Part shown: one piece after another, positions 47,736 through 55,739 of the stretch | How positions within the stretch are numbered: position 1 is the first letter of the stretch | Layout: the number at the start of each line of letters is the position of its first letter | Assembly: GCA_910575505.1 (NCBI GenBank) | Contig: CAJTFK010000004.1 | Location: 62,001 to 126,000, forward strand | From: Oscillospiraceae bacterium | Lineage (GTDB): Bacteria; Bacillota; Clostridia; Oscillospirales; Oscillospiraceae | DNA length: 64,000 bases | Direction: 5' to 3' | Made by a program: the position numbers and the translations under genes | The notes under the pieces: model-generated | Databases searched by the model: none | The model's input: only the letters and a program-made list of their open reading frames with translations | Told to the model about the DNA's origin: nothing

Positions 47736-50700
47736 TTAGCTCAGAGTGATATCGTCAAGAGTGAAGTTGTAAGCGGGCATCGCGAAGCTGACTTTCCAGA
47801 CGCCGGCCACATCGCTGGTGGCGGCGGTGGGCAGAGCGCTGTAGTAAGTCGTGCCGGACACCCAAGCAGTCTTGTTGACGGTGGTCTCAACAAAGTACTC
47901 GGTGGTGCTGCTCACAAACTTAGTGCCCTTGGCCGGGGTGTAGGTGAAATATGCATTCGTAGCACCGGAAGGCATGGTAGTTCCAGTAGCAACCTTGCCG
48001 GTATCGGTATAGTTGCCATCACCGGGATCAGCCGTCCACAGGCCAGCCGCAATCAGTGCATCCCAAGCGGCCTGATCGAAATCAGGATCCGTAGCGTCAA
48101 CGTTCTTGGCAACATAGTCACCATCAACATAGGCGTCGGTGGGCAGAGCGGTTCCGCCAGTCGCAGCGGTATACACGTTGCCGTTAGCGGCAGCGGCGTC
48201 CAGAGCGGCCTGGTCCGCGAAGGTGGTCGCCGTGCGGGTGGCCTCCGTGTCGGTGTGGTCGATGGTGGTCCAGTTCGCAGCAGTGGTGTCGGTCAGCGGA
48301 TTGCCATCGCCAGTGTAGACATACAGGTCGGCGTTGGCCAGGAAGGCCTGATAGGTCGCGTCGTTTGTCACGCCGGCAGCCGGGGTAGCATTCGTGGCAC
48401 TAGCACCGGCGGAGGGAGCCGTTACGGTGGTAAGAGTGCCAGCGATTGTCTTGTCAGCATCCGCGTCCGTATCGTGGACATCGAGGGAAACACTGCTGAA
48501 GCTGGCGGCTGCATAATCTTTCTGGGAGATAGTGAAGCTCACGTTGGTGCCAGCGGGCACATACAGGAGCTCATTCAGGCTGCCCAGGATGTAACCATTT
48601 CCATCCAGAGTGTCGACCAGGCCGGGGGTATTGCCGACGGTCGGCTTCGCAACACCGCTGTAACGGTTGACGACCACGTCGGTGCCGCCGCTGGTGCCAG
48701 AACCATCCAGATCAATCTCCTCAACGATGACCAGAGAAGCGGAACGGAAGCCGTCGTTGGTCACGTTGTCGTTGAAGACGAAGCTCAGGGAAACGGTCTT
48801 GCCGGGATGATCCTTCAGGTAGTTATCCAACTCCTTGGCGGAACGGATGTCAACGCGCTTGCCGTTGCCGTCGGTCCGGTCGCCCTGATACAGCCAGTTG
48901 GCGCCGTCCAGACGGACGATACCGGACATATCACCGATGCCCAGCTGAGAACCCTGCTGGCTATAGATGTTGGCGTCAGTGACGGTCTTGCCGGTGCAGT
49001 CGATGCGGATCAGGCCGCTGTTCACGTCCACAACCTCGTGGACAAGCACATCGTGCAGAGCGGTGGTCACCTTGCCGGGAACCATGTTCACACGGTGCAT
49101 GCTGTAGAAGGGCTCGAAGCCTTCGCGGGTGCCGGCGGTGTAGCTGGCAAAGTCGCCAATGTTCAGCTTCTCGTCGGTCCAGATCTTGGTCTCGTCCTCA
49201 TAGCCCTCGGGAGAGGTCATGGCCACGGTGTAGCGATACAGACGCTTGCCGTTGTCATAGGTCTCCTCGCCGTCCCAGTCGCGGATGTAAGCAACACGGT
49301 TGCTGATGACGTTGCTGGACACGTCCTTGATGACGACGGCCTTCACAGCGCCCTTATCGGTGGTGTAGGCCTCGGCAGTACGGCCGCCCTGAGCGGTCTT
49401 CAGCTCGTCGTTGGACACGTTCTGCATGCCCTTGAGGATCTCAATGCTCTCGACCTCGTCGCCTTCCTGGTTGAAGTTCACATAGATGAACTTGACGCCG
49501 CTGGCGATGGTGTTGGCCGCGATAGCATCGCCTTCGTGGCCGCCGTAGACCTCAACACCCTTCTTGGTGACGGTGGCGCCCTCCAGGGCAATACGGGTGT
49601 TGCTGGCCTTGATCTCATAGGTGCCCTGGTTGTACTTCCAGTTCACGTCGTAGATGTAGGGGCTGTCGTTGCCGTCGCCGTGGCCCACATTGATGGCCCA
49701 GTCAGCGGTGCTGGAGGTGCCGACGTTGGTGTACTGCACCAGGTCGCCGGGCTGCGCGCCCTGAGTACGGCCATTGACGCCCAGGTTCAGGTTCAGCTCA
49801 TTGCCGCTCATGTCCCAGCCCTCGGCCACGGTCACGATGCGGTTGTTCACGGTGGTGGAGTAGAAGCCCTTCAGGACCATGTACTCGGAGGTGTCGCCGA
49901 CGTCCTTGGCCAGCATGGCATTGCCGGCCTTGTCCAGCAGCAGGGTCACGTCCTTGACGGTGACCTGGATATCCTCAGCGCGGATGTCCTTCAGATCCTT
50001 GTTCCACAGAGCAATCTTGTACTCGGTGCCGCCCACGGTGACGGACACGGCGTTGCGGCCGTCGGTGGTCTTGCCGTAGGTGGTGACCTTGCTCAGCTTG
50101 CCGGAGACGGACTCGGGAGTGTAGGCTTCCCACACCTTCCAGCCTTCGTTGGCGCCGTCATGATCGATAGCGGCGGGAACCACGGCCACGACGTCGCCGG
50201 CCTTCAGGCCGTGCAGGAACTCAAAGTAATCGTCGTTGACCTCAACATTCTCAATGTCGGTGTCCAGGGGATTCTGGTTGTAGCCGACGATGTCGTCGTT
50301 CTTGTCCTCCAGGCCCTTGTTGTCGTCGTACTTCTGGAGAGAGACGTAGTCGGCGCCAATGCGGCGGACTTCCATCAGCTGGGTCTGAATGACCACAACG
50401 TCAGTGATGAAGTCGGCGGTCTGGTCGTCCACATAGACCTCGACGGTGACGCCGTTGTCGGTCAGGTCGGCGATGTCGGCCACCTTGGAGATGGAACCGA
50501 TGTTCTCGTCGCCGTTGATCCAAACGCGGGTTTCAACACGACCGTCATTATCGGGATCCAGGGTGTAGCCATCCAGGCCCAGCTTGCGGACCTTGGCGGC
50601 GTCGCTGTCGGATTCCTCGTGAGCCATCTGCTCGGTGTAGGTGAAGTCGGCCTCCAGGGGATAGGTGCCAATGGTGACCTTCTTGTAGCTCCACTCGGCG

Positions 50701-51545
50701 GAGGGCTTGCCCAGGTCGTTGGGGGTGGTGGTCTTGTTCATGCTGTTGTCGTGCTCCAGGCGCAGGTCGACGAAGTGCTCCTCGCCGAACTCCACGGTGT
50801 ACCAGCCGCTCTGGTTCACGTTCTGCTGCTTCTCATAGATGTGGCGGGCGAAGTCCTGGTTGCTGGTCTTGTAGGTACGGGTGGCAGCGCCGACCACAGA
50901 GGCCTCACCGGAGGTGATGGTCAGGCCGCCGGTGTACTCCACCAGAGTGGCCTTCAGGGTGTTCAGGGCCAGCTGGCAGGCCTGCTCACGGTTGACGGTC
51001 TCGTTGCCCTTGAAGCTCAGGCGGTCGAACAGGCCGGCCTCGCCGCCCAGACGGGCCACGTTCATGGTCCAGCCGGCGCCGGTGAAGCCGCCGGCCTCAT
51101 ACTCGCTCTTGTAGCCCAGAGCGCCCAGCAGCATCTTGGTGAAGGCATAGCCGCTCAGGGTTCCATCGGGCTTGAAGGAGCCGTCGGTGTAGCCGTTGAT
51201 GATCTTGCTGGTCTTGCAGTAGCTGATCACGCCCGCGAAGGTGTGATTCACAGGAACATCGGTATACGGAGCGGACGTGGCCACCAGGTTAGAGGCGGCG
51301 TCGGTGCCGATCAGCAGGGACACGATGATCTTGGCGGCAGCGCCGCGGGTCAGCTCCTTCTTGGGCTGGAAGCTGCCGTCGCTGTAGCCGGTGATGATGC
51401 CGAGACGGTTCAGAACCGCAACGGCTTCCTCGTACTGAATCTCATCCTTGTCGGTGAGATCCTTGTACTCGGTGGCGCCGGCGCTGATGGTGACCAGGGA
51501 CATGGTCATAACCAGTGCCAGAACCAGGGACAGGAATTTCTTCAT
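47736..51545 (-). CDS. S-layer protein with N-terminal SLH domains
   Basis: 1269 residues. Signal peptide (FLSLVLALVMTMSLVTISAGA). SLH repeats follow: YEEAVAVLNRLGIITGYSDGSFQP with LTRGAAAKIIVSLL, then FAGVISYCKTSKIINGYTDGSFKP, then a diverged third (LSFKGNETVNREQACQLAL). Together they occupy about residues 25-220 and bind pyruvylated wall polymer. The rest is a long beta-rich array (many short Asp/Asn/Gly turns), with a low-complexity Thr/Ala/Asp-rich C-terminus (residues about 1050-1240, TTAANW, DTEATRTATT). The size and codon bias fit the main S-layer. Very good SD (AGGAGG) before the ATG. Its 5' leader is long and structured. Confidence 0.93.
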   Translation of the reverse strand: MKKFLSLVLALVMTMSLVTISAGATEYKDLTDKDEIQYEEAVAVLNRLGIITGYSDGSFQPKKELTRGAAAKIIVSLLIGTDAASNLVATSAPYTDVPVNHTFAGVISYCKTSKIINGYTDGSFKPDGTLSGYAFTKMLLGALGYKSEYEAGGFTGAGWTMNVARLGGEAGLFDRLSFKGNETVNREQACQLALNTLKATLVEYTGGLTITSGEASVVGAATRTYKTSNQDFARHIYEKQQNVNQSGWYTVEFGEEHFVDLRLEHDNSMNKTTTPNDLGKPSAEWSYKKVTIGTYPLEADFTYTEQMAHEESDSDAAKVRKLGLDGYTLDPDNDGRVETRVWINGDENIGSISKVADIADLTDNGVTVEVYVDDQTADFITDVVVIQTQLMEVRRIGADYVSLQKYDDNKGLEDKNDDIVGYNQNPLDTDIENVEVNDDYFEFLHGLKAGDVVAVVPAAIDHDGANEGWKVWEAYTPESVSGKLSKVTTYGKTTDGRNAVSVTVGGTEYKIALWNKDLKDIRAEDIQVTVKDVTLLLDKAGNAMLAKDVGDTSEYMVLKGFYSTTVNNRIVTVAEGWDMSGNELNLNLGVNGRTQGAQPGDLVQYTNVGTSSTADWAINVGHGDGNDSPYIYDVNWKYNQGTYEIKASNTRIALEGATVTKKGVEVYGGHEGDAIAANTIASGVKFIYVNFNQEGDEVESIEILKGMQNVSNDELKTAQGGRTAEAYTTDKGAVKAVVIKDVSSNVISNRVAYIRDWDGEETYDNGKRLYRYTVAMTSPEGYEDETKIWTDEKLNIGDFASYTAGTREGFEPFYSMHRVNMVPGKVTTALHDVLVHEVVDVNSGLIRIDCTGKTVTDANIYSQQGSQLGIGDMSGIVRLDGANWLYQGDRTDGNGKRVDIRSAKELDNYLKDHPGKTVSLSFVFNDNVTNDGFRSASLVIVEEIDLDGSGTSGGTDVVVNRYSGVAKPTVGNTPGLVDTLDGNGYILGSLNELLYVPAGTNVSFTISQKDYAAASFSSVSLDVHDTDADADKTIAGTLTTVTAPSAGASATNATPAAGVTNDATYQAFLANADLYVYTGDGNPLTDTTAANWTTIDHTDTEATRTATTFADQAALDAAAANGNVYTAATGGTALPTDAYVDGDYVAKNVDATDPDFDQAAWDALIAAGLWTADPGDGNYTDTGKVATGTTMPSGATNAYFTYTPAKGTKFVSSTTEYFVETTVNKTAWVSGTTYYSALPTAATSDVAGVWKVSFAMPAYNFTLDDITLS

Positions 51546-51567
51546 GTAGACATTCCTCCTTCTAAAA

Positions 51568-51686
51568 TTACGAAGCGGTCAAATGTTCCGTGCCGCAGTC
51601 CCCCTTCCAGGGTTCGTGTCGGGGCTAGCCGATCCCACATCAATCCTGGAACAGGCTTCCTTGGCCGGGCCATCCGCCCTTCGCAA
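51568..51686 (-). promoter_or_regulatory. Structured 5' leader of the S-layer gene
   Basis: Within the 353-bp gap upstream of the S-layer start, the minus-strand transcript can fold. A closing helix pairs 51674-51686 with 51568-51578 (TTGCGAAG..CGG with CCGCTTCGTAA), a second helix pairs 51645-51651 with 51605-51611 (TTCCAGG/CCTGGAA), and an inner helix pairs 51634-51639 with 51617-51623 (TGTGGG/CCCGACA). The closing helix ends about 10 nt before the SD. No known riboswitch class was recognised. A convincing promoter was not found further upstream, and the rest of the gap is a GC-rich hairpin region. Confidence 0.45.
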
Positions 51687-51845
51687 GCCTAATGTAACAG
51701 CCCCGAATCCGTTTGTCTATGAATTCGCCGGACTTGTAATTTGTTTGATAAACGGCCTGTTTTTATTGCCATTATGGGGCAAACAGTGGTAACAAAGTTC
51801 CGATTTTGCCGGACCAAACCGCTGCGCTCCGCCGCAGCCGGAGGG

Positions 51846-51882
51846 CGGCCCCTCCGCCGCCGGGGCGGGTCCGGAGGGGCCG
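51846..51882. terminator. GC-rich hairpin downstream of the recombinase-fold gene
   Basis: Perfect 11-bp stem CGGCCCCTCCG/CGGAGGGGCCG with a 15-nt loop, just after the minus-strand stop at 51899. It has no T-tract, so termination strength is uncertain. Confidence 0.45.
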
Positions 51883-51898
51883 TCTGCCGCCAGCCTGC

Positions 51899-53173
51899 TC
51901 AGGCCTCCCCGGCGCTTTTATTTAATAAGTAGCGCTGCCGCTCCTGGCAAATCCGCCCCGACGCCAGCAGCTTTTGCAGCACCGGGCGGCACTGTCCCGG
52001 CTCAATGCCCAGCAGCCTCGCGATGTCCTGCCGGTAGGCAAAGCCCTCCCGCTCCAGATAGTCCAGAATCACGTCCGCCTGCTTCTCCGGCGGCACCACG
52101 GCCTCGGGAAGGTAGTAGCGGTTCCCCACCTGTGTGAGCCTGCCCCGCTTCACCATCTGCCTGAGGCGGTTGTAAGCAGTGGTCCGGGAGACCTCCAGCA
52201 GGGCGCACACGTCGTTCCGGGTGACGGCGCGGCGCTTCCGGACCAGCTCCAGAATCCGGCCCTCTCCGCCGGAGCGGAGGCCGCAGTCCATGCGCAGATC
52301 CCGGAGGGTCACGTCGTCCAGCCCCGCCCGGATCAGCGCCGCCCGAACCAGCTTGGACAGCCGGGTCCGGTCATAGGGCTGGCGGCTCCTGGGAGAGGTC
52401 AGCACCCATTCCGTATCCGGCTCCAATCCCCGCAGCGTCTCCAGCGCCCCCAGAACGCCGCCGGTCAGGGGGACCCTCCGGTCCTCCAGACGCAGCAGCC
52501 CCCGGTCCAGCTCCACTTGATTCCACCGCAGGGCCACAATCTCCTCCAGCTGCAGGCCCGCCTGCCAGGTCAGCCACAGGGCCACGCCGGCCGGGCTGGT
52601 TCCCTCCGCCCGCAGCAGCTTCCACAGGGCAAACTCGTCAATCCGGGCCGGCGCTTCCCGGCGAATCCGGGTGGACACCCGCTTTTCCTCCAGATGCCGG
52701 CCAAAGTGGACATTCAGGCCCGCCGCTTCCACGCCGGTAATCCGGGAGACATACTGCCAGTCGTGGGTCTCCAGCTGCCGCAGGACGAAGTCGTTCCGCA
52801 GATCAATGAGCCGGACGGCGGTCTGCCCCTCCCGGTCCAGGGCGGTCCGGGCCAGCCGGGAAATGGACTGGGGCGTCAGGGGCTTCCGGTCCCGGTCGGA
52901 CAGCACCACGTGTTCCTGCCGCCGGTCCCGGCTGTCCCGCAGCCTCTGAAGCCACTCCGCCAGCTCATCGGAAATGGGGACGCTCCGGTCCGCCAGAACA
53001 ATTTTCCGGTCCAGAAAATCCACCCGCTCCCAGGTCAGCCCCTGAATTTCCTCCCGCAGCAGTCCCGCCTGCCACGCCAGACGCAGAATGGCCCCGGCGG
53101 CGTCCTCCGCATGGGCCGCAAGGATGCGGTTCATGGCCCCTTCGTCAGGGCGGTTCACGACATAATCCTGCAT
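51899..53173 (-). CDS. Protein of two degenerate tyrosine-recombinase folds plus winged helices
   Basis: 424 residues. Two tandem recombinase-like cores: the first (about 15-175) has LAWQAGLLREEIQGLTWERVDF and SRLARTALDREG; the second (about 180-310) has LTWQAGLQLEEIVALRWNQVEL and VTLRDLRMDCGL. The expected catalytic residues are missing: the GLR Arg is Leu in the first and Gln in the second, and the HxLR box reads LRDLRMD, without a following Tyr nucleophile in context. The C-terminal ~110 residues contain two helix-turn-helix/winged-helix units (CALLEVSRTTAYNRLRQMVKRGRL; YRQDIARLLGIEPGQCRPVL). It is therefore probably a non-catalytic DNA-binding regulator, not an integrase. GGGAGG sits before the ATG at 53173. 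It lies directly upstream of the S-layer gene on the same strand, so S-layer control is a reasonable guess. Confidence 0.75.
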   Translation of the reverse strand: MQDYVVNRPDEGAMNRILAAHAEDAAGAILRLAWQAGLLREEIQGLTWERVDFLDRKIVLADRSVPISDELAEWLQRLRDSRDRRQEHVVLSDRDRKPLTPQSISRLARTALDREGQTAVRLIDLRNDFVLRQLETHDWQYVSRITGVEAAGLNVHFGRHLEEKRVSTRIRREAPARIDEFALWKLLRAEGTSPAGVALWLTWQAGLQLEEIVALRWNQVELDRGLLRLEDRRVPLTGGVLGALETLRGLEPDTEWVLTSPRSRQPYDRTRLSKLVRAALIRAGLDDVTLRDLRMDCGLRSGGEGRILELVRKRRAVTRNDVCALLEVSRTTAYNRLRQMVKRGRLTQVGNRYYLPEAVVPPEKQADVILDYLEREGFAYRQDIARLLGIEPGQCRPVLQKLLASGRICQERQRYLLNKSAGEA

Positions 53174-53229
53174 GGCTCCTCCCTTTTTGTTACAGTTGTA
53201 TAGCAAATTTTCTGTCTTCCCCATAAAGC

Positions 53230-53269
53230 AAAAAACGCCTTGTTTTCCTCGTAACCGCGGAAAACAGGC
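53230..53269 (-). terminator. Terminator-like hairpin in the leader of the recombinase-fold gene
   Basis: On the minus strand the stem GCCTGTTTTCC/GGAAAACAAGGC is followed by GTTTTTT, about 60 nt before the ATG at 53173. A Rho-independent terminator placed in a leader suggests attenuation, or the end of a short upstream RNA. Confidence 0.65.
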
Positions 53270-53329
53270 AAGTTTCAGCACAGGCTGTTTGTTACACTTA
53301 TGGGTTTCAGGCATTGAATCTGCCAGATT

Positions 53330-53367
53330 CCTTGAATCCACTGCGGCGCAACGGATTCAAGGTTTTT
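53330..53367 (+). terminator. Terminator-like hairpin facing the XRE gene
   Basis: Stem CCTTGAATCC/GGATTCAAGG with a 13-nt loop followed by TTTTT on the plus strand. There is no plus-strand gene immediately before it, so it may end a small RNA or belong to the leader of the XRE gene. Confidence 0.55.
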
Positions 53368-53386
53368 CATACTTGCAGGATACGCT

Positions 53387-53413
53387 AAAAGATAACAAAA
53401 ATCAATATCTTTT
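53387..53413. promoter_or_regulatory. Inverted repeat upstream of the XRE regulator gene
   Basis: AAAAGATA, 11-nt spacer, TATCTTTT, about 70 nt before the ATG at 53483. The arm length and spacing fit an HTH dimer operator, possibly autoregulatory. It lies in the 309-bp divergent region between the recombinase-fold gene and the XRE gene, which holds no other gene that I can support. Confidence 0.5.
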
Positions 53414-53482
53414 CGCATATTTTGCATCGCAGGAACCGGGAATAGACTGGAACAAAAGAGACAGAAAGGAACGTGACATACA

Positions 53483-53812
53483 ATGACAAAGCAGGAACGC
53501 GTCGACATGGGGCACCGCCTGCGCCAGCAGAGGAGCCGTCTGGGGCTGACCCGGGAGCAGTTCGCGGAGCTGGCGGATATCGGAGCCGGATATTACGGTC
53601 AGATCGAGGTAGGCACCTCTCAGATGTCCATTGACACCCTGATTAAAATTTCCAAAGCCTCCCGTCTCTCCCTGGAATACATCCTCTTTGGCCGGGAGGA
53701 GGAACCGGCGGACCCGGCCCCCGTTCAGGCTCTGCTGGGCCGCTGCACCGCCCGGGAGCTGCGGCTGGCGGAAAAGGTTCTCCAGCTCTTCCTGCTCCGG
53801 GGCGACCTGTAG
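53483..53812 (+). CDS. XRE-family transcriptional regulator
   Basis: 109 residues. A helix-turn-helix of the Cro/C1 type lies near residues 8-62 (HRLRQQRSRLGLTREQFAEL, GYYGQIEVGTSQMSIDTLIKISKAS). A C-terminal Glu/Ala/Leu-rich helix (about 75-105) could mediate dimerisation. GAAAGGAACGTGA upstream. It diverges from the recombinase-fold gene, and the intervening region carries two terminator-like hairpins and an inverted repeat, so the two may cross-regulate. Confidence 0.85.
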   Translation: MTKQERVDMGHRLRQQRSRLGLTREQFAELADIGAGYYGQIEVGTSQMSIDTLIKISKASRLSLEYILFGREEEPADPAPVQALLGRCTARELRLAEKVLQLFLLRGDL

Positions 53813-53855
53813 AGAGCGGTTCAAAAGGATTTCACGGATTTTTCCCCTTTCCCAC

Positions 53856-53884
53856 TTTCCACGGCGGGAAAAAAAGAGTATAAT
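53856..53884 (+). promoter_or_regulatory. Promoter for the thiI-HD-cinA genes
   Basis: TTTCCA, 17-nt spacer, perfect TATAAT, ending 36 nt before the thiI ATG. Confidence 0.6.
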
Positions 53885-53920
53885 GCCCCTGTCAACTATT
53901 GATTTCACGGAGGAACCTTC

Positions 53921-55099
53921 ATGAACGACAAGGAAATGTTACTTTTAAAGCTGGGGGAGGTGGTCCTGAAGGGCCAGAACCGCCGTTCCTTTGAAGACCG
54001 GCTGGTTGCCAATACGGCCCGCCGTCTGAAAAGCTGCGGCAGCTTCCAGGTCTACATCCGCCAGAGCACCATCTATGTGGAGCCCACCGGGGACAGCTGC
54101 GATATGGAAGCGGCTTACGCCGCCGCCCGGCAGGTCTTCGGCGTGGTGTCCGTGGCCCGGGCCGTCCCCTGTGAGAAGACGGTGGAGGCCATTGCGGAAA
54201 CCGCCAAAAGCTACCTGGCGGACCGGTTCGCCGCCGCCAGGAGCTTCAAGGTGGAGAGCAAGCGGGCGGACAAGAGCTTTCCCATGAACTCCATCCAGGT
54301 CTCCCAGGCGGTGGGCGGCGAGCTGGCGGAGGCCTTCCCCCATGTCGCCGTAGACGTGCACAACCCGGACCTGACGGTGTTCGTGGAGGTCCGGGAGAAA
54401 TACGCCTATGTCCACGCCCCCGCCCTCCCCGGCGCGGGAGGCCTGCCGGTGGGCATGGGGGGCCACGCCATCAGTCTGCTCTCCGGCGGACTGGACAGCC
54501 CCGTATCCTCCTGGATGATGGCACGCCGGGGCGTGGAGCTGGAGATGGTCCATTTTGTCTCCCCGCCCTATACCTCCCGGCAGGCTCAGGACAAGGTGCT
54601 GGAGCTGGCCCGGCTGCTGACGGCCTACTGCGGCCGCCTCCGGGTCCACATCGTCCCCTTCACGGAAATTCAGGAGGAAATCCGGAAGAACTGTCCCGAG
54701 GAGTATTTCACTCTGATTATGCGGCGCTTCATGATGCGCCTGGCGGAGGCTATTGCCAGACGGGCGGGGGCCAGGGCCCTGATTACCGGCGAGTCCCTGG
54801 GCCAGGTGGCCAGTCAGACCATGATGGCCCTGGGGGTCACCGAGGACGTCACTACCCTGCCGGTGCTCCGGCCCCTCATCGGCATGGACAAGGTGGAGAT
54901 CATCCACACCGCCCAGCGCATCGGCACCTACGATACTTCCATCCTCCCCTATGAGGACTGCTGCACCGTCTTCACCCCCCGGCATCCCGCCACCCGTCCC
55001 CATCTGGAGGACGTGCGGAAGGCCGAGGCCAAACTGGATGTGGAGGCCCTGGTGGCCCGGTCCCTGGAGGGGGAGGAATGGGTCTGGGTGAAGCCCTGA
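53921..55099 (+). CDS. thiI: tRNA 4-thiouridine synthase ThiI (no rhodanese domain)
   Basis: 392 residues. N-terminal ferredoxin-like and THUMP domains (MLLLKLGEVVLKGQNR; FKVESKRADKSFPMNSIQVSQAVGG) bind tRNA, and the adenylation domain has the PP-loop SGGLDSPVSSW. It adenylates U8 of tRNA for thiolation and supplies sulfur for thiazole synthesis. The C-terminal rhodanese domain of E. coli ThiI is absent, as in many Firmicutes, so a separate sulfur donor such as a dedicated cysteine desulfurase is expected. SD GGAGG at 7 nt. Followed by the HD gene after 27 nt. Confidence 0.95.
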   Translation: MNDKEMLLLKLGEVVLKGQNRRSFEDRLVANTARRLKSCGSFQVYIRQSTIYVEPTGDSCDMEAAYAAARQVFGVVSVARAVPCEKTVEAIAETAKSYLADRFAAARSFKVESKRADKSFPMNSIQVSQAVGGELAEAFPHVAVDVHNPDLTVFVEVREKYAYVHAPALPGAGGLPVGMGGHAISLLSGGLDSPVSSWMMARRGVELEMVHFVSPPYTSRQAQDKVLELARLLTAYCGRLRVHIVPFTEIQEEIRKNCPEEYFTLIMRRFMMRLAEAIARRAGARALITGESLGQVASQTMMALGVTEDVTTLPVLRPLIGMDKVEIIHTAQRIGTYDTSILPYEDCCTVFTPRHPATRPHLEDVRKAEAKLDVEALVARSLEGEEWVWVKP

Positions 55100-55126
55100 A
55101 CCCTTCATTATGAAAGGAGTGTTTTT

Positions 55127-55726
55127 ATGCTGTTGACTTCGGATGCCTGTTACGAACTTTTGAAACAGCACTATCAGGAACGTTTTGACCAGCTCTGCAC
55201 CCAACTGTGGGAGGACATGCAGAGCCACCTGCTTCATACAAATGGCGTTGTATCCATTTGCCTAGAGATCGTATCCGGACTTTCCCAGCAAAGCCGGCTT
55301 TTTGTGGACCTGGAGTTTCTCAACGCTGCCGCCATCCTACACGACATCGCCAAATTCGACGGTGAAGACGGCCGTGCGGACGACCACCACAAGCTTGCCG
55401 GAGCCGTGCTTATGAATTGCCGCGCCCTTTTGGGAACAGACGTTGACAGCGATGATCTGGAAATCCTGGATGACATCATCAAAGCCCATAAAGGGAGCTT
55501 CAAACCGGATAAGGACTATGTCTGTGAGGCGGCGGTCCTGCGCATGGCGGATAAAATCGACATGCTGCGCCGGGGCAAGGATAAGCGGAACAAGTATGAA
55601 GAAGGCATCGAAAAAATCGAGACCTATTTCCAAAAGCACTTTGAGGACGATTCCGAAGAAGCGCAGTTTCTCTCTGACTTCCTGACGGTCATCCAAAAAC
55701 TTCCAAAATCACCTCGCCAGGCATGA
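55127..55726 (+). CDS. HD-domain metal-dependent phosphohydrolase
   Basis: 199 residues. The HD signature AAAILHDIAKFDGEDGRADDHHKLAGAVLM gives the His/HD/Asp metal site; the remaining ligands are probably near DIIKAHKGSF and MADKIDMLRRGKDK. The YfbR/YqeK-type fold hydrolyses phosphate esters of nucleotides. The sequence is less GC-rich than its neighbours. SD AAAGGAG at 8 nt. It lies between thiI and cinA with short gaps and so is probably in one operon. Confidence 0.85.
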   Translation: MLLTSDACYELLKQHYQERFDQLCTQLWEDMQSHLLHTNGVVSICLEIVSGLSQQSRLFVDLEFLNAAAILHDIAKFDGEDGRADDHHKLAGAVLMNCRALLGTDVDSDDLEILDDIIKAHKGSFKPDKDYVCEAAVLRMADKIDMLRRGKDKRNKYEEGIEKIETYFQKHFEDDSEEAQFLSDFLTVIQKLPKSPRQA

Positions 55727-55739
55727 AGGGAGATCTTTT

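Noticed and set aside
51568..51686. Known riboswitch, 6S, SRP or RNase P RNA in the S-layer leader.
   Set aside because: The sequence lacks the signature loops of c-di-GMP, purine, SAM, T-box, SRP or RNase P RNAs that I can recall. Reported only as an unclassified structured leader.
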